Of a DNA stretch of 55,062 bases, positions 48,201 through 55,062 are shown one piece after another. Position 1 is the first letter of the stretch. Every line of letters begins with the position of its first letter. The stretch is from Thermoleophilia bacterium (GTDB lineage Bacteria > Actinomycetota > Thermoleophilia > Gaiellales > JAICJC01): positions 1 to 55,062 of the forward strand of contig JAICJC010000008.1 in assembly GCA_025928655.1 (NCBI GenBank), written 5' to 3'. A program made the position numbers and the translations under genes. The notes beneath the pieces are model-generated. The model searched no databases. It worked only from the letters and a program-made list of their open reading frames with translations, and was not told where the DNA came from.

Positions 48201-49435
48201 TCCGGAAGCTGGTGATCCTGGGGGTCACGGGGGATCTCGCCAGGCGCTACCTGCTGCCGGCGGTCGGCGCGCTCGACGTGGCCGGTCGCCTGCCCGAAGG
48301 ATTTCGCCTCGTCGGCGCCGCCCGCGGAGATCTCGACCAGGAAGGGGTGCGGCGGCTCGCCGGCGACGCCGTCCCGGCGCGCATGCTCGCGTACCGCCCC
48401 GTCGATCTCGCCGATTCCGCCAGCCTCGCAGCCGCGATCGGCGGGACGCCCGAGCCGGTCGCGGTCTACCTCGCGCTGCCGCCCGCCACCTTCGGGACGA
48501 CGATCGAGTCGCTCGGCCGGGCCGGGCTTCCGGCCGGAAGCCGGGTCGCCATCGAGAAGCCGTTCGGCGACGATCAAGCGAGCGCCCGCGAGCTCAACGC
48601 GCTGCTCGCGCAGGCGGCCATCGATGCGTACCGCGTCGACCACGTCCTCGGCATGGAAACGGTGGCGAACCTGGTGGCGATGCGGGCCCGAAATCCGCCT
48701 CTCGAACGCCTGTGGGGCGGCGAGAGCATCGACCGCGTCGAGATCCTCTGGGAGGAGACGCTCGCGCTCGAGGGCCGCGCCGCCTTCTACGACCGCGCGG
48801 GGGCGCTGAGGGATGTGCTGCAGAACCACATGCTGCAGCTGCTGGCCCTCGTCGGCATGCCGGCCGGCGCGCAGGACGACGGCCTGCACGCGCGCAAGCT
48901 GGCCACGCTCCGGTCGGCGCGCGTCGCGGCGGGCAGCCGCCGGGCCCGCTACACGGACGGGACGCTCGCAGACGGACGCGAGGTGCCCTCCTACGCCGAT
49001 GCGGAGGGCGTCGACCCTGACCGCTGCACGGAGACGTTCGCCGAGATCGTGCTCGAGCTCGACACCCCCCGCTGGCACGGCGCCCCGTTCCGGTTGCGGG
49101 CGGGCAAGGCGCTCGCCGAGCAGCGGAAGCTCGTCCTGCTCCACCTGCGGGGCGGAGGCGAGCTCGAGATCGGCGTCGACGGGCCGAAAGACGCCGTTCT
49201 GCGCCTGCGCGGCGCCGGAGACGCGCCGGTCGCGATGCTCGCGCCCGAGCGGCCCGAATCGCTGCCCGCGTACGGCCACGTCCTCCGTGACATCCTGGCC
49301 GGTACGAGCGCGTTCTCCGTCGGCGCTGAGGAGGCGGAGGAAGCCTGGCGAGTCGTGGCGCCCATTCGCGCGGCCTGGAAGACGGGTCAGGTGCCGCTCG
49401 AGGGGTACCCCGCCGGTTCGGCGGGCCCGGTCTAG
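48197..49435 (+). CDS. Glucose-6-phosphate dehydrogenase-fold sugar dehydrogenase
   Basis: 412 residues, about 80 shorter than typical Zwf. NAD(P) motif LGVTGDLARRYLLPA, IEKPFGDD (K121), D148-H149 in YRVDHVLGMETVANL, catalytic-base H211 in VLQNHMLQL and RLRAGKAL are kept. In ordinary enzymes the middle motif is DHYLGKE, where His, Tyr and Lys hold the phosphate; here Tyr is V150 and Lys is M153. So a phosphorylated substrate is doubtful. GTG 48197 overlaps the lactonase stop. Likely makes the lactone the SMP-30 protein opens; a sugar such as free glucuronate or glucose fits. Family certain, substrate inferred. Confidence 0.88.
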   Translation: MIRKLVILGVTGDLARRYLLPAVGALDVAGRLPEGFRLVGAARGDLDQEGVRRLAGDAVPARMLAYRPVDLADSASLAAAIGGTPEPVAVYLALPPATFGTTIESLGRAGLPAGSRVAIEKPFGDDQASARELNALLAQAAIDAYRVDHVLGMETVANLVAMRARNPPLERLWGGESIDRVEILWEETLALEGRAAFYDRAGALRDVLQNHMLQLLALVGMPAGAQDDGLHARKLATLRSARVAAGSRRARYTDGTLADGREVPSYADAEGVDPDRCTETFAEIVLELDTPRWHGAPFRLRAGKALAEQRKLVLLHLRGGGELEIGVDGPKDAVLRLRGAGDAPVAMLAPERPESLPAYGHVLRDILAGTSAFSVGAEEAEEAWRVVAPIRAAWKTGQVPLEGYPAGSAGPV

Positions 49436-49474
49436 TGGCGTGTCCCGACGTTTGCAGCCTTCGAAGGAGGAGCC

Positions 49475-50707
49475 ATGAGTCACGAGACCGAATCGATCTA
49501 CGGCGGCGTCGAGGCGATGCTCGACGACCTGGAGGCGCTGTACAAGGATGTGCACCGGCACCCCGAGCTGTCGATGCAGGAGACGCGGACCGCGGCCCTC
49601 GCGGCCGAGCGACTGCGCGCGGCCGGCTTCGAGGTGACGCCCGGCGTGGGGAAGACGGGGGTGGTCGGGCTGCTGCGAAACGGCGACGGGCCGACGGTGA
49701 TGCTGCGGGCCGACATGGACGCGCTGCCCGTCTCCGAGCAGAGCGGCCTCGACTATGCGAGCACGACGGACGGGGTGATGCACGCGTGCGGCCACGACAT
49801 GCACGTGGCCTGGCTGGCCGGCGCGGCGGCCCGGCTGGCAGCGGCCCGGGATCAGTGGCAGGGGACGCTGATGGCGGTCTTCCAGCCGGCGGAGGAGACC
49901 GCGGAGGGTGCGCAGGCGATGATCGACGACGGCCTCTTCGACCGGTTCCCCAAGCCGGACGTCGTCCTCGGACAGCACGTGATGCCGGCGCCGGCCGGCA
50001 GCATCGGCACCCGCTCGGGGGTGATCACCTCGGCGGCCGACAGCTTCGAGATTCGCATGTTCGGACGCGGTGCGCACGGCTCGATGCCGGAGGCGAGCGT
50101 CGACCCGGTCGTGATGGCGGCCGCGACCGTCCTGCGCCTGCAGACCATCGTGTCGCGCGAGGTGGCCCCGGCGCAGTCGGCCGTCGTCACGGTCGGCGCG
50201 CTCCAGGCCGGGACGAAGGAGAACGTGATCCCGGACGAGGCGGTCATCAAGCTGAACGTGCGCACGTTCGACGAGGACGTCCGCACCCACGTTCTGGACG
50301 CGATCAGGCGGATCGTCGAGGCCGAGGCGCAGGCGTCCGGCGCGCCCGGGCCGCCCGAGATCACCGCGCTCGATCACTATCAGCTCGTTCGCAACGACCC
50401 CGGCGCCGCGACCCGGATCCGGACCGCGTTTCGGGCGCATTTCGGCGATGATCGCGTGGTGGACATCCCCCCGATCTCGGCCAGCGAGGACTTCGGCTCC
50501 TTCGGCAGCGAGTGGCATGCGCCGTCGGTGTTCTGGACGGTCGGCGGCACCGACCCCGACACGTACCGCCGGGCCAGGGACGCCGGCCGGCTGGCCGAGC
50601 TGCCCACCAACCACAACCCGCGCTTCGCGCCTGTGATCCACCCCACGCTCGAGACGGGGGTGGCGACGCTGCTCGCCGCAGCGTGCGCGTGGCTCGCCGC
50701 CGGCTGA
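49475..50707 (+). CDS. M20 family amidohydrolase
   Basis: 410 residues. Peptidase M20D type: HPELSMQETRTA, MLRADMDALPV, HACGHDMHVAWL with metal ligands Cys and His, QPAEETAEGAQAMIDDGLF with the catalytic Glu, and GAHGSMPEASVDPV. Hippurate- or indole-acetyl-amino-acid-hydrolase-like. ATG 49475 follows AAGGAGG, 39 bases after the dehydrogenase. Confidence 0.92.
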   Translation: MSHETESIYGGVEAMLDDLEALYKDVHRHPELSMQETRTAALAAERLRAAGFEVTPGVGKTGVVGLLRNGDGPTVMLRADMDALPVSEQSGLDYASTTDGVMHACGHDMHVAWLAGAAARLAAARDQWQGTLMAVFQPAEETAEGAQAMIDDGLFDRFPKPDVVLGQHVMPAPAGSIGTRSGVITSAADSFEIRMFGRGAHGSMPEASVDPVVMAAATVLRLQTIVSREVAPAQSAVVTVGALQAGTKENVIPDEAVIKLNVRTFDEDVRTHVLDAIRRIVEAEAQASGAPGPPEITALDHYQLVRNDPGAATRIRTAFRAHFGDDRVVDIPPISASEDFGSFGSEWHAPSVFWTVGGTDPDTYRRARDAGRLAELPTNHNPRFAPVIHPTLETGVATLLAAACAWLAAG

Positions 50708-50711
50708 GCGC

Positions 50712-51371
50712 GTGCCCGCACCGCCCGCGCTCCTCCACGGCTTCGATCCGACCCTGCTCCTGGTCCTCAACCTGCTCGGGACGTTCGTGTTCGGCCTCAG
50801 CGGCGGGCTTGCGGGCGTCCAGGCGCGTCTCGACGCGTTCGGGATCGTCGTGCTGGCCGTGGTGGTCGGCCTGGCCGGCGGCATCACGCGCGACCTCCTG
50901 ATCGGGATCGCCCCCCAGACGTTTCGGGACTGGCGCTACCTCGCGGTGGCGGGCAGTGCGGGGCTCGTCACCTTCGCGGCGCACCGGCTCCTCGAGCGGC
51001 TCGAGCGGCCCATCCTCATCCTCGACGCAGGCGGGCTCGCGCTCTTCTGCGTCACGGGTGCGAGCACCGCGCTCGAACATCGCCTCGGCGCCGTCGACGC
51101 GATCGTGCTGGGGGCGATCACCGGCGTGGGCGGGGGCGTGCTGCGCGACATCCTCCTGCGCGAGATCCCGGTCGTCCTGCGCGCCGGCCTCTACGCGATC
51201 CCCGCGCTCATCGGGGCCGCGATCGTCGTCGCCGCATCGAAGAGCGGCACCCACAACCTCGCCTTCCCGCTCCTGGGCGCCGGCGTCTGCTTCGCCATCC
51301 GCCTCGCCGGCCTGTACCTCGACCTGAACGTCCCGCTCGCGCCCGGGCGCGGCGGACACGACCCCCGCTGA
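50712..51371 (+). CDS. TRIC family (UPF0126/YadS-like) cation channel
   Basis: 219 residues, seven membrane helices in two repeats. GLAGGITRDLLIG and the matching GVGGGVLRDILLREIP are the glycine-rich kinks of bacterial TRIC channels, and FVFGLSGGLAGVQ opens the family. GTG 50712 begins five bases after the amidohydrolase stop. Confidence 0.92.
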   Translation: MPAPPALLHGFDPTLLLVLNLLGTFVFGLSGGLAGVQARLDAFGIVVLAVVVGLAGGITRDLLIGIAPQTFRDWRYLAVAGSAGLVTFAAHRLLERLERPILILDAGGLALFCVTGASTALEHRLGAVDAIVLGAITGVGGGVLRDILLREIPVVLRAGLYAIPALIGAAIVVAASKSGTHNLAFPLLGAGVCFAIRLAGLYLDLNVPLAPGRGGHDPR

Positions 51372-51393
51372 CCGGGTGCGCCCTTGCTCGTGA

Positions 51394-52059
51394 TCAGGCG
51401 CGGCGCTTCCGCCGCGCGACGTAGCCGCGCAGCCGCCGCCGCTGCGCCTCGTCGAGGCCGAGCTCGTTCCCGAGCGACGCGGCGAGCAGCCGGAGCATGC
51501 GCTCGCGTGCCAGCTCCCCGAGCAGCGTGCGGATGGCGATGCCGTCCATGAGCGAGATCAGGCGGTCGGCCACGTCGTCGACGGGCCCGGCCGGCCGGAA
51601 CTCCCCGCGGCGAACGCCGTCGCGGATCGCGTCCCGGAACAGGTCTCCGAAGGCGCCGTAGATGTTGGCCATCTCGGCGCGGATCTCGGCGTCGCGGTTG
51701 GCCTTCGACCAGAACTCGAGCCAGAACGACCATCCCGGGTCGAACGGCGTCGCCGCCGCGTCGCCGCCCTCGGGCGACCCCAGCAGGACGTATTCGGCGA
51801 GGCGGAACAACGGATCGGTGCCCGGCGGGACCGCCTGCGACCAGATGGCCGAGATCCGCTCCTGCTCCCGCCTGAACGTCTCCACGAGCAGGCGCTCCCG
51901 GGTGCGGAAGTAGTGCTGCACGAGCCCCAGCGAGACGCCCGCCTCCTCGGCGACGTCGGCCAGCCGCGCCCGGTCGACCCCACGGCGGCTGATCACCGTC
52001 ACTGCGGCGTCCAGGATGAGCTCGCGTCGATCGAGCGTCTCGGCGTCCGTCAGGGCCAT
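51394..52059 (-). CDS. TetR/AcrR family transcriptional regulator
   Basis: 221 residues. N-terminal helix-turn-helix LILDAAVTVISRRGVDRARLADVAEEAGVSLGLVQHYFRTRERL, then a ligand-binding all-helical domain. Divergent from the 52238 gene, so probably represses that operon and itself; the AT-rich patch 52194-52213 is a candidate operator. Confidence 0.93.
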   Translation of the reverse strand: MALTDAETLDRRELILDAAVTVISRRGVDRARLADVAEEAGVSLGLVQHYFRTRERLLVETFRREQERISAIWSQAVPPGTDPLFRLAEYVLLGSPEGGDAAATPFDPGWSFWLEFWSKANRDAEIRAEMANIYGAFGDLFRDAIRDGVRRGEFRPAGPVDDVADRLISLMDGIAIRTLLGELARERMLRLLAASLGNELGLDEAQRRRLRGYVARRKRRA

Positions 52060-52172
52060 GCGTCTGAGAGCCTACCCAGGCTCAGCCGGCCCACGGCCGA
52101 GAGGTCAGGCACCCGCGAGCAGCTGCACGGCGCTCGGAGGCTCGCCGCTCGCCGACGCGGACACCGGCCTCC

Positions 52173-52199
52173 TTGACGCGCGTCGCATCATGGTATAAC
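52173..52199 (+). promoter_or_regulatory. Promoter/operator candidate of the 52238 operon
   Basis: TTGACG (52173-52178), 15 bases, TATAAC (52194-52199), followed by an AT-rich patch with imperfect dyad ATAA-N10-TTAT. The only strongly AT-rich spot in this part of the window, lying between a TetR gene and the operon it faces. Confidence 0.45.
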
Positions 52200-52237
52200 A
52201 ATATCACATTATCGGAACCATCTCGGGAGGCCAGCGA

Positions 52238-52573
52238 GTGGACAGCGATCTGATCTGCGTCGTCACGACCGACATCGACCGCGCGGTCGAAGAGGGGTTT
52301 AACGAGTGGTACGAGCAGCACATCATCGACGTCGTGCAGCAGCCCGGCTGGGTCCGCGCCACGCGCTACCGGTGCCTCGACGGCGAGCCCCGCTACATGG
52401 CGGTCTACGACATCGCCAGCCGCACGCAGGGGGCGATCGGCTCCTACAGCGAGTGGCCGGAGGCGATGAAACGGATCCAGGACGCCGGCTACGAGGGCTA
52501 CTGGCCGCGGATCGAGAGCTACCGCGCTCGCAACTACGAGCGGATCTCACAGGTGCACGCACCGGGAAGCTGA
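52238..52573 (+). CDS. Small ferredoxin-fold (DUF4286/EthD-like) protein
   Basis: 111 residues. The pattern FNEWYEQHIIDVVQQPGWVRATRYRCLDGEPRYMAVYDI resembles dimeric alpha-beta-barrel proteins of the DUF4286/EthD type, often linked to catabolism of small organic molecules. GTG 52238 follows GGGAGG. First gene of a run ending in the CoA transferase. Confidence 0.75.
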   Translation: MDSDLICVVTTDIDRAVEEGFNEWYEQHIIDVVQQPGWVRATRYRCLDGEPRYMAVYDIASRTQGAIGSYSEWPEAMKRIQDAGYEGYWPRIESYRARNYERISQVHAPGS

Positions 52574-52609
52574 CCCGGGCGGGCCGCCACCGGAACAAGG
52601 AGGGCTCAG

Positions 52610-53899
52610 ATGCACCCGAAAGAACGACGATCAGCGGCCACCAGGCGTCAGTTCCTCGTGCGGTCCGGTGGCGGTGCCCTTGCGCTCTCGGGCGCAGGCG
52701 CGCTGCTCGCGGCGTGCAGCAACTCCACGAACGCCGACAGCGGCGGCGGCAGCAGCTCCCGCGGCGAGCCGCTCGGCCCGCTCGGCCTGCCGCTGGCGCG
52801 TCCCAACCGCCCCGTCACCCTGCCGCGGTACGAGGACCCGATCGCATCCGGGCTGCAGCCCGAGACCGGGGGCGACTTCAACGTCTTCAACTACCCCGAC
52901 TACATCAACCCGGCCCTCCTCAAAGCGTTCGGCCGCAAGTACGGCGTGAACGTCAAGCTGACGCCGTACGACGACATCAGCACCGGGATCACCAGGCTCG
53001 CGTCGGGCACCGTGCAGCCGGACGTGACCGAGATGACCCCCGACAACCTCGCCCGCGTCGTCGCCGCCAAGCTCGTCAAGCCGCTCAATCTCGACTACAT
53101 CCCGAACCTCCGAAAGAACGTCTGGCCGCAGCTCGTCGACCCGTTCTACGACGGGAAGTCCCACTACAGCGTGCCCTACGTCGTGTACACGACCGGGATC
53201 TACTGGCGCGCCGACCGCGTGAAGCAGGACATCCCCTCGATGTCCAACCCCTGGGACATCTTCTGGCACTCGCAGCCCTACAAGGGCAGGACGGCGATCC
53301 TCTCGGAGGTGCGGGAGTCGATCGCGATGGCGCTCCTGCACCGCGGAGTCGACGACATCAACACCGAGGACCCGAAGCTCATCAACGCGGCCGTGAAGGA
53401 CCTGGAGGAGCTGCACGGCATCTGCAACGTCAAGGTCGGCGACCTCCAGTACACCGCGGTCGCGGAGGACAAGGCGTGGCTGAACCAGGGATGGTCCGCC
53501 GACCCGATCGAGGGCTACCTCTTCTACGCCCGCAACAAGGAGGACAAGGCGGCCCTGCGCTACTGGCACGCCCCCACGGGCAAGGGGCCGGTGCAGAACG
53601 ACCTCTGGTGCGTCTGCTCCACGACGAAGAAACCGGTCCTCGCCCACCTCTTCCTCAACTTCATCCTGGACAACGGCAACGGCTACTCCAACTTCACCGA
53701 GTTCACCGGCTTCCAGCCGCCGCTGACCGAGATCGCGCCCGACGTCCTCGTGTCGAAGGGCATGATCCCGGAGACGCTCAGCACCGCCGTCGTCCGCCCC
53801 GACGACCTCGGCCCGTCATCGCTTCAGGAGATGACCCTGACGACCCAGGGCCAGGCGCTGTGGCAGAACGCGTACTCCCAGTTCGTGTCGGGAGGGTAG
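52610..53899 (+). CDS. PotD-like ABC transporter substrate-binding lipoprotein
   Basis: 429 residues. Tat-type start RRQFLVRSGGGALALSGAG followed by lipobox LAAC (Cys near residue 35), then a Ser/Gly linker. The body FNVFNYPDYINPALLKAFGRKYGVNVKL and YSVPYVVYTTGIYWRADRV resemble polyamine-binding PotD/PotF proteins. No permease or ATPase gene follows, so the rest of the transporter lies elsewhere. ATG 52610 follows AAGGAGG. Confidence 0.88.
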   Translation: MHPKERRSAATRRQFLVRSGGGALALSGAGALLAACSNSTNADSGGGSSSRGEPLGPLGLPLARPNRPVTLPRYEDPIASGLQPETGGDFNVFNYPDYINPALLKAFGRKYGVNVKLTPYDDISTGITRLASGTVQPDVTEMTPDNLARVVAAKLVKPLNLDYIPNLRKNVWPQLVDPFYDGKSHYSVPYVVYTTGIYWRADRVKQDIPSMSNPWDIFWHSQPYKGRTAILSEVRESIAMALLHRGVDDINTEDPKLINAAVKDLEELHGICNVKVGDLQYTAVAEDKAWLNQGWSADPIEGYLFYARNKEDKAALRYWHAPTGKGPVQNDLWCVCSTTKKPVLAHLFLNFILDNGNGYSNFTEFTGFQPPLTEIAPDVLVSKGMIPETLSTAVVRPDDLGPSSLQEMTLTTQGQALWQNAYSQFVSGG

Positions 53900-53965
53900 G
53901 CGGCCCCGGATGAGGCGACTGGGTAGGATCAGACCGCGCCGCGACCGTCCCGCGGCGCCGCCACG

Positions 53966-54886
53966 ATGACCACCGAACGCCGCCTGCGCCGATCCGAGCT
54001 CTCAACGCCGGGCCACAGCGAGAGGATGATCCAGAAGGCGGCCGCCGGCGCGGCCGACCTCGTGTTCCTGGATCTGGAGGACTCGGTCGCCCCGCCGGCG
54101 AAGGCGGCCGCGCGCGCGACCGTCGCGAGCGGGCTGAAGGAGCTCGACTGGGGCCGAAAGACACGGGCCGTGCGGGTGAACGGCCCGGAGTCGGAGTGGA
54201 TCGTCGACGACATCACGCACGTGGCGACCGAGGCTGCGGGGGCGCTGGACGTGATCATCGTGCCGAAGGTGAAGAGCCCGGAGCATGTCGTCTTCGTGGA
54301 GGAGATCCTTGCCGAGCTGGACGGCTATCCGGGCGCCGGCGGCATCGGCCTCGAGGTGCTGATCGAGGAGGTCGAGGCGCTGCTGGCGGTCGAGCAGATC
54401 GCGAAGGCCTCGGGCAGGCTGGAGGCACTGATCCTCGGGTCCGGCGACCTGGCCGCCTCGCAGGGCGTCCGGACATCGATGCTGGCCCGGTTCGCCGGCG
54501 ATCCCTGGCAGTACCACCGCACCCGGATCGTCCTCGCCGCCAGGGCGGCGGGGGTGGAGGCGATCGACGGGCCCTACTGGGGCGCGATCGCCGACGTCGA
54601 GGGGTACCGGGAGGAGTGCCTGCAGGCGAGCATCCTCGGGTTCAGCGGCAAGTGGGCGATCCATCCCAGCCAGATCGCCCCGGCGAACGAGTCGTTCTCG
54701 CCGTCCCCGGAGGAGCTCGCCCATGCGCGGCGGGTGCTCGACGCGTGCCGCGAGGCGGAAGCCGAGGGGCGGGGGGCGATCGCGCTCGACGGCGTGATGG
54801 TCGACGCGGTCGACGTCCGGCTGGCCGAGGCCCTCCTCGAGCGGGAGCGGGCGCTGGTCGAGCGGGGCGCCCGGGCGGATGGCTGA
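53966..54886 (+). CDS. HpcH/HpaI (CitE-like) CoA-ester lyase
   Basis: 306 residues. [33 protein letters not shown] with the metal-binding acidic residue, [18 protein letters not shown] and [14 protein letters not shown] are characteristic of the citrate-lyase beta / malyl-CoA lyase family. Together with the CoA transferase just downstream (8-bp overlap) it probably cleaves a CoA ester such as malyl-, methylmalyl- or citramalyl-CoA. Confidence 0.9.
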   Translation: MTTERRLRRSELSTPGHSERMIQKAAAGAADLVFLDLEDSVAPPAKAAARATVASGLKELDWGRKTRAVRVNGPESEWIVDDITHVATEAAGALDVIIVPKVKSPEHVVFVEEILAELDGYPGAGGIGLEVLIEEVEALLAVEQIAKASGRLEALILGSGDLAASQGVRTSMLARFAGDPWQYHRTRIVLAARAAGVEAIDGPYWGAIADVEGYREECLQASILGFSGKWAIHPSQIAPANESFSPSPEELAHARRVLDACREAEAEGRGAIALDGVMVDAVDVRLAEALLERERALVERGARADG

Positions 54887-55062
54887 CAGGCCGTTCGGCC
54901 CGCTGGCCGGAGTTCGCGTCATCGACCTGACGTGGATGCTGGCCGGCCCCTACTGCACGATGCTGCTGGCGGATCTCGGCGCGGATGTGGTGAAGGTCGA
55001 GTCGCCGAACGGCGGCGATCCGATGCGCGACGCGGGGCCGTTTGCCGCCGGCGACGAGCTGC
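54879..55062 (+). CDS. CaiB/BaiF family CoA transferase, partial at window end
   Basis: The first 61 residues are present: [33 protein letters not shown] is the invariant N-terminus of family III CoA transferases. ATG 54879 overlaps the CitE-like stop. The rest, including the catalytic Asp, lies beyond the window. Confidence 0.9.
   Translation, partial: MADRPFGPLAGVRVIDLTWMLAGPYCTMLLADLGADVVKVESPNGGDPMRDAGPFAAGDEL

Noticed and set aside
48086-50887. 933-codon minus-strand frame opposite the Zwf-like and M20 genes
   Set aside because: Same GC-frame artefact; the plus strand has clear motifs and ribosome sites.
1-55062. CRISPR arrays, prophage genes, complete insertion sequences, rRNA genes, replication origin
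   Set aside because: None seen: no regularly spaced repeats, no cas, integrase or structural phage genes, no complete transposase, no rRNA-like sequence, no dnaA-box clusters.

Overview
The window is a high-GC chromosome segment (about 70% G+C by eye) with densely packed genes, many GTG starts, frequent 4-bp start/stop overlaps and strong GC hairpins without U tracts as terminators. This fits an actinobacterium. V-type ATPase genes, very many universal stress proteins (USPs) and the gene mix suggest a deep-branching lineage such as Thermoleophilia rather than a streptomycete or mycobacterium. That placement is inference from gene content only.

Layout. (1) 1-6.6 kb: a DUF4386 membrane protein, a winged-helix regulator flanked by two inverted copies of a promoter/operator, then an MMPL exporter, a multicopper oxidase carrying two internal heavy-metal-binding modules, and a flavoprotein. 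(2) 6.6-13 kb: secreted parallel beta-helix protein, two-domain VOC protein, two divergent USPs, PRC-barrel-like protein, and a minus-strand operon M50 protease - DedA - TerC. (3) 13-29 kb: a stress-accessory region: DUF2294, two sigma-70-family factors plus a decayed copy of one, a transposase scrap, DUF2090 aldolase-like protein, USP-like gene and USP relics, aquaporin + glutathione-independent formaldehyde dehydrogenase, OsmC, GH15 glucoamylase-like enzyme, DoxX-like membrane protein, DUF488, NarL-type sensor kinase, zinc-ribbon protein, hemerythrin-cupin fusion, a tRNA-Glu gene. (4) 29.0-37.4 kb: a complete V-type ATPase operon in the order D-G-I-K-E-C-F-A-B. (5) 37.5-43.4 kb: USP - small ORF - NarL-type response regulator, a small-protein paralogue, a four-gene USP operon, and a FUSC transporter. 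(6) 43.5-51.4 kb: cytidylate-kinase-like protein, uidA beta-glucuronidase, uidB-type transporter, SMP-30 lactonase, a G6PDH-fold dehydrogenase, M20 amidohydrolase, TRIC channel. (7) 51.4 kb to end: TetR regulator, small dimeric-barrel protein, PotD-like lipoprotein, CitE-like lyase and the start of a CaiB/BaiF CoA transferase.

The main new proposals are regulatory. First, GGTAAGA-N13/14-ACGCTGG occurs 33-56 bp upstream of four stress genes (USP-like, aquaporin-fdhA, osmC, doxX-like) and looks like an alternative sigma-factor promoter; two such factors are encoded nearby. Second, GGGG-N6-CCC(G/C)AT(G/C)G boxes precede the V-ATPase operon, the USP-response-regulator operon, a sigma-factor gene, another USP and a zinc-ribbon gene. 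Together with a NarL-type kinase and regulator, many USPs and a hemerythrin, this resembles the DosR/DevR hypoxia regulon of mycobacteria. Third, in the glucuronide operon the Zwf-like enzyme keeps its catalytic residues but lacks two residues that normally bind the substrate phosphate, suggesting oxidation of a free sugar such as glucuronate followed by SMP-30 lactone hydrolysis.
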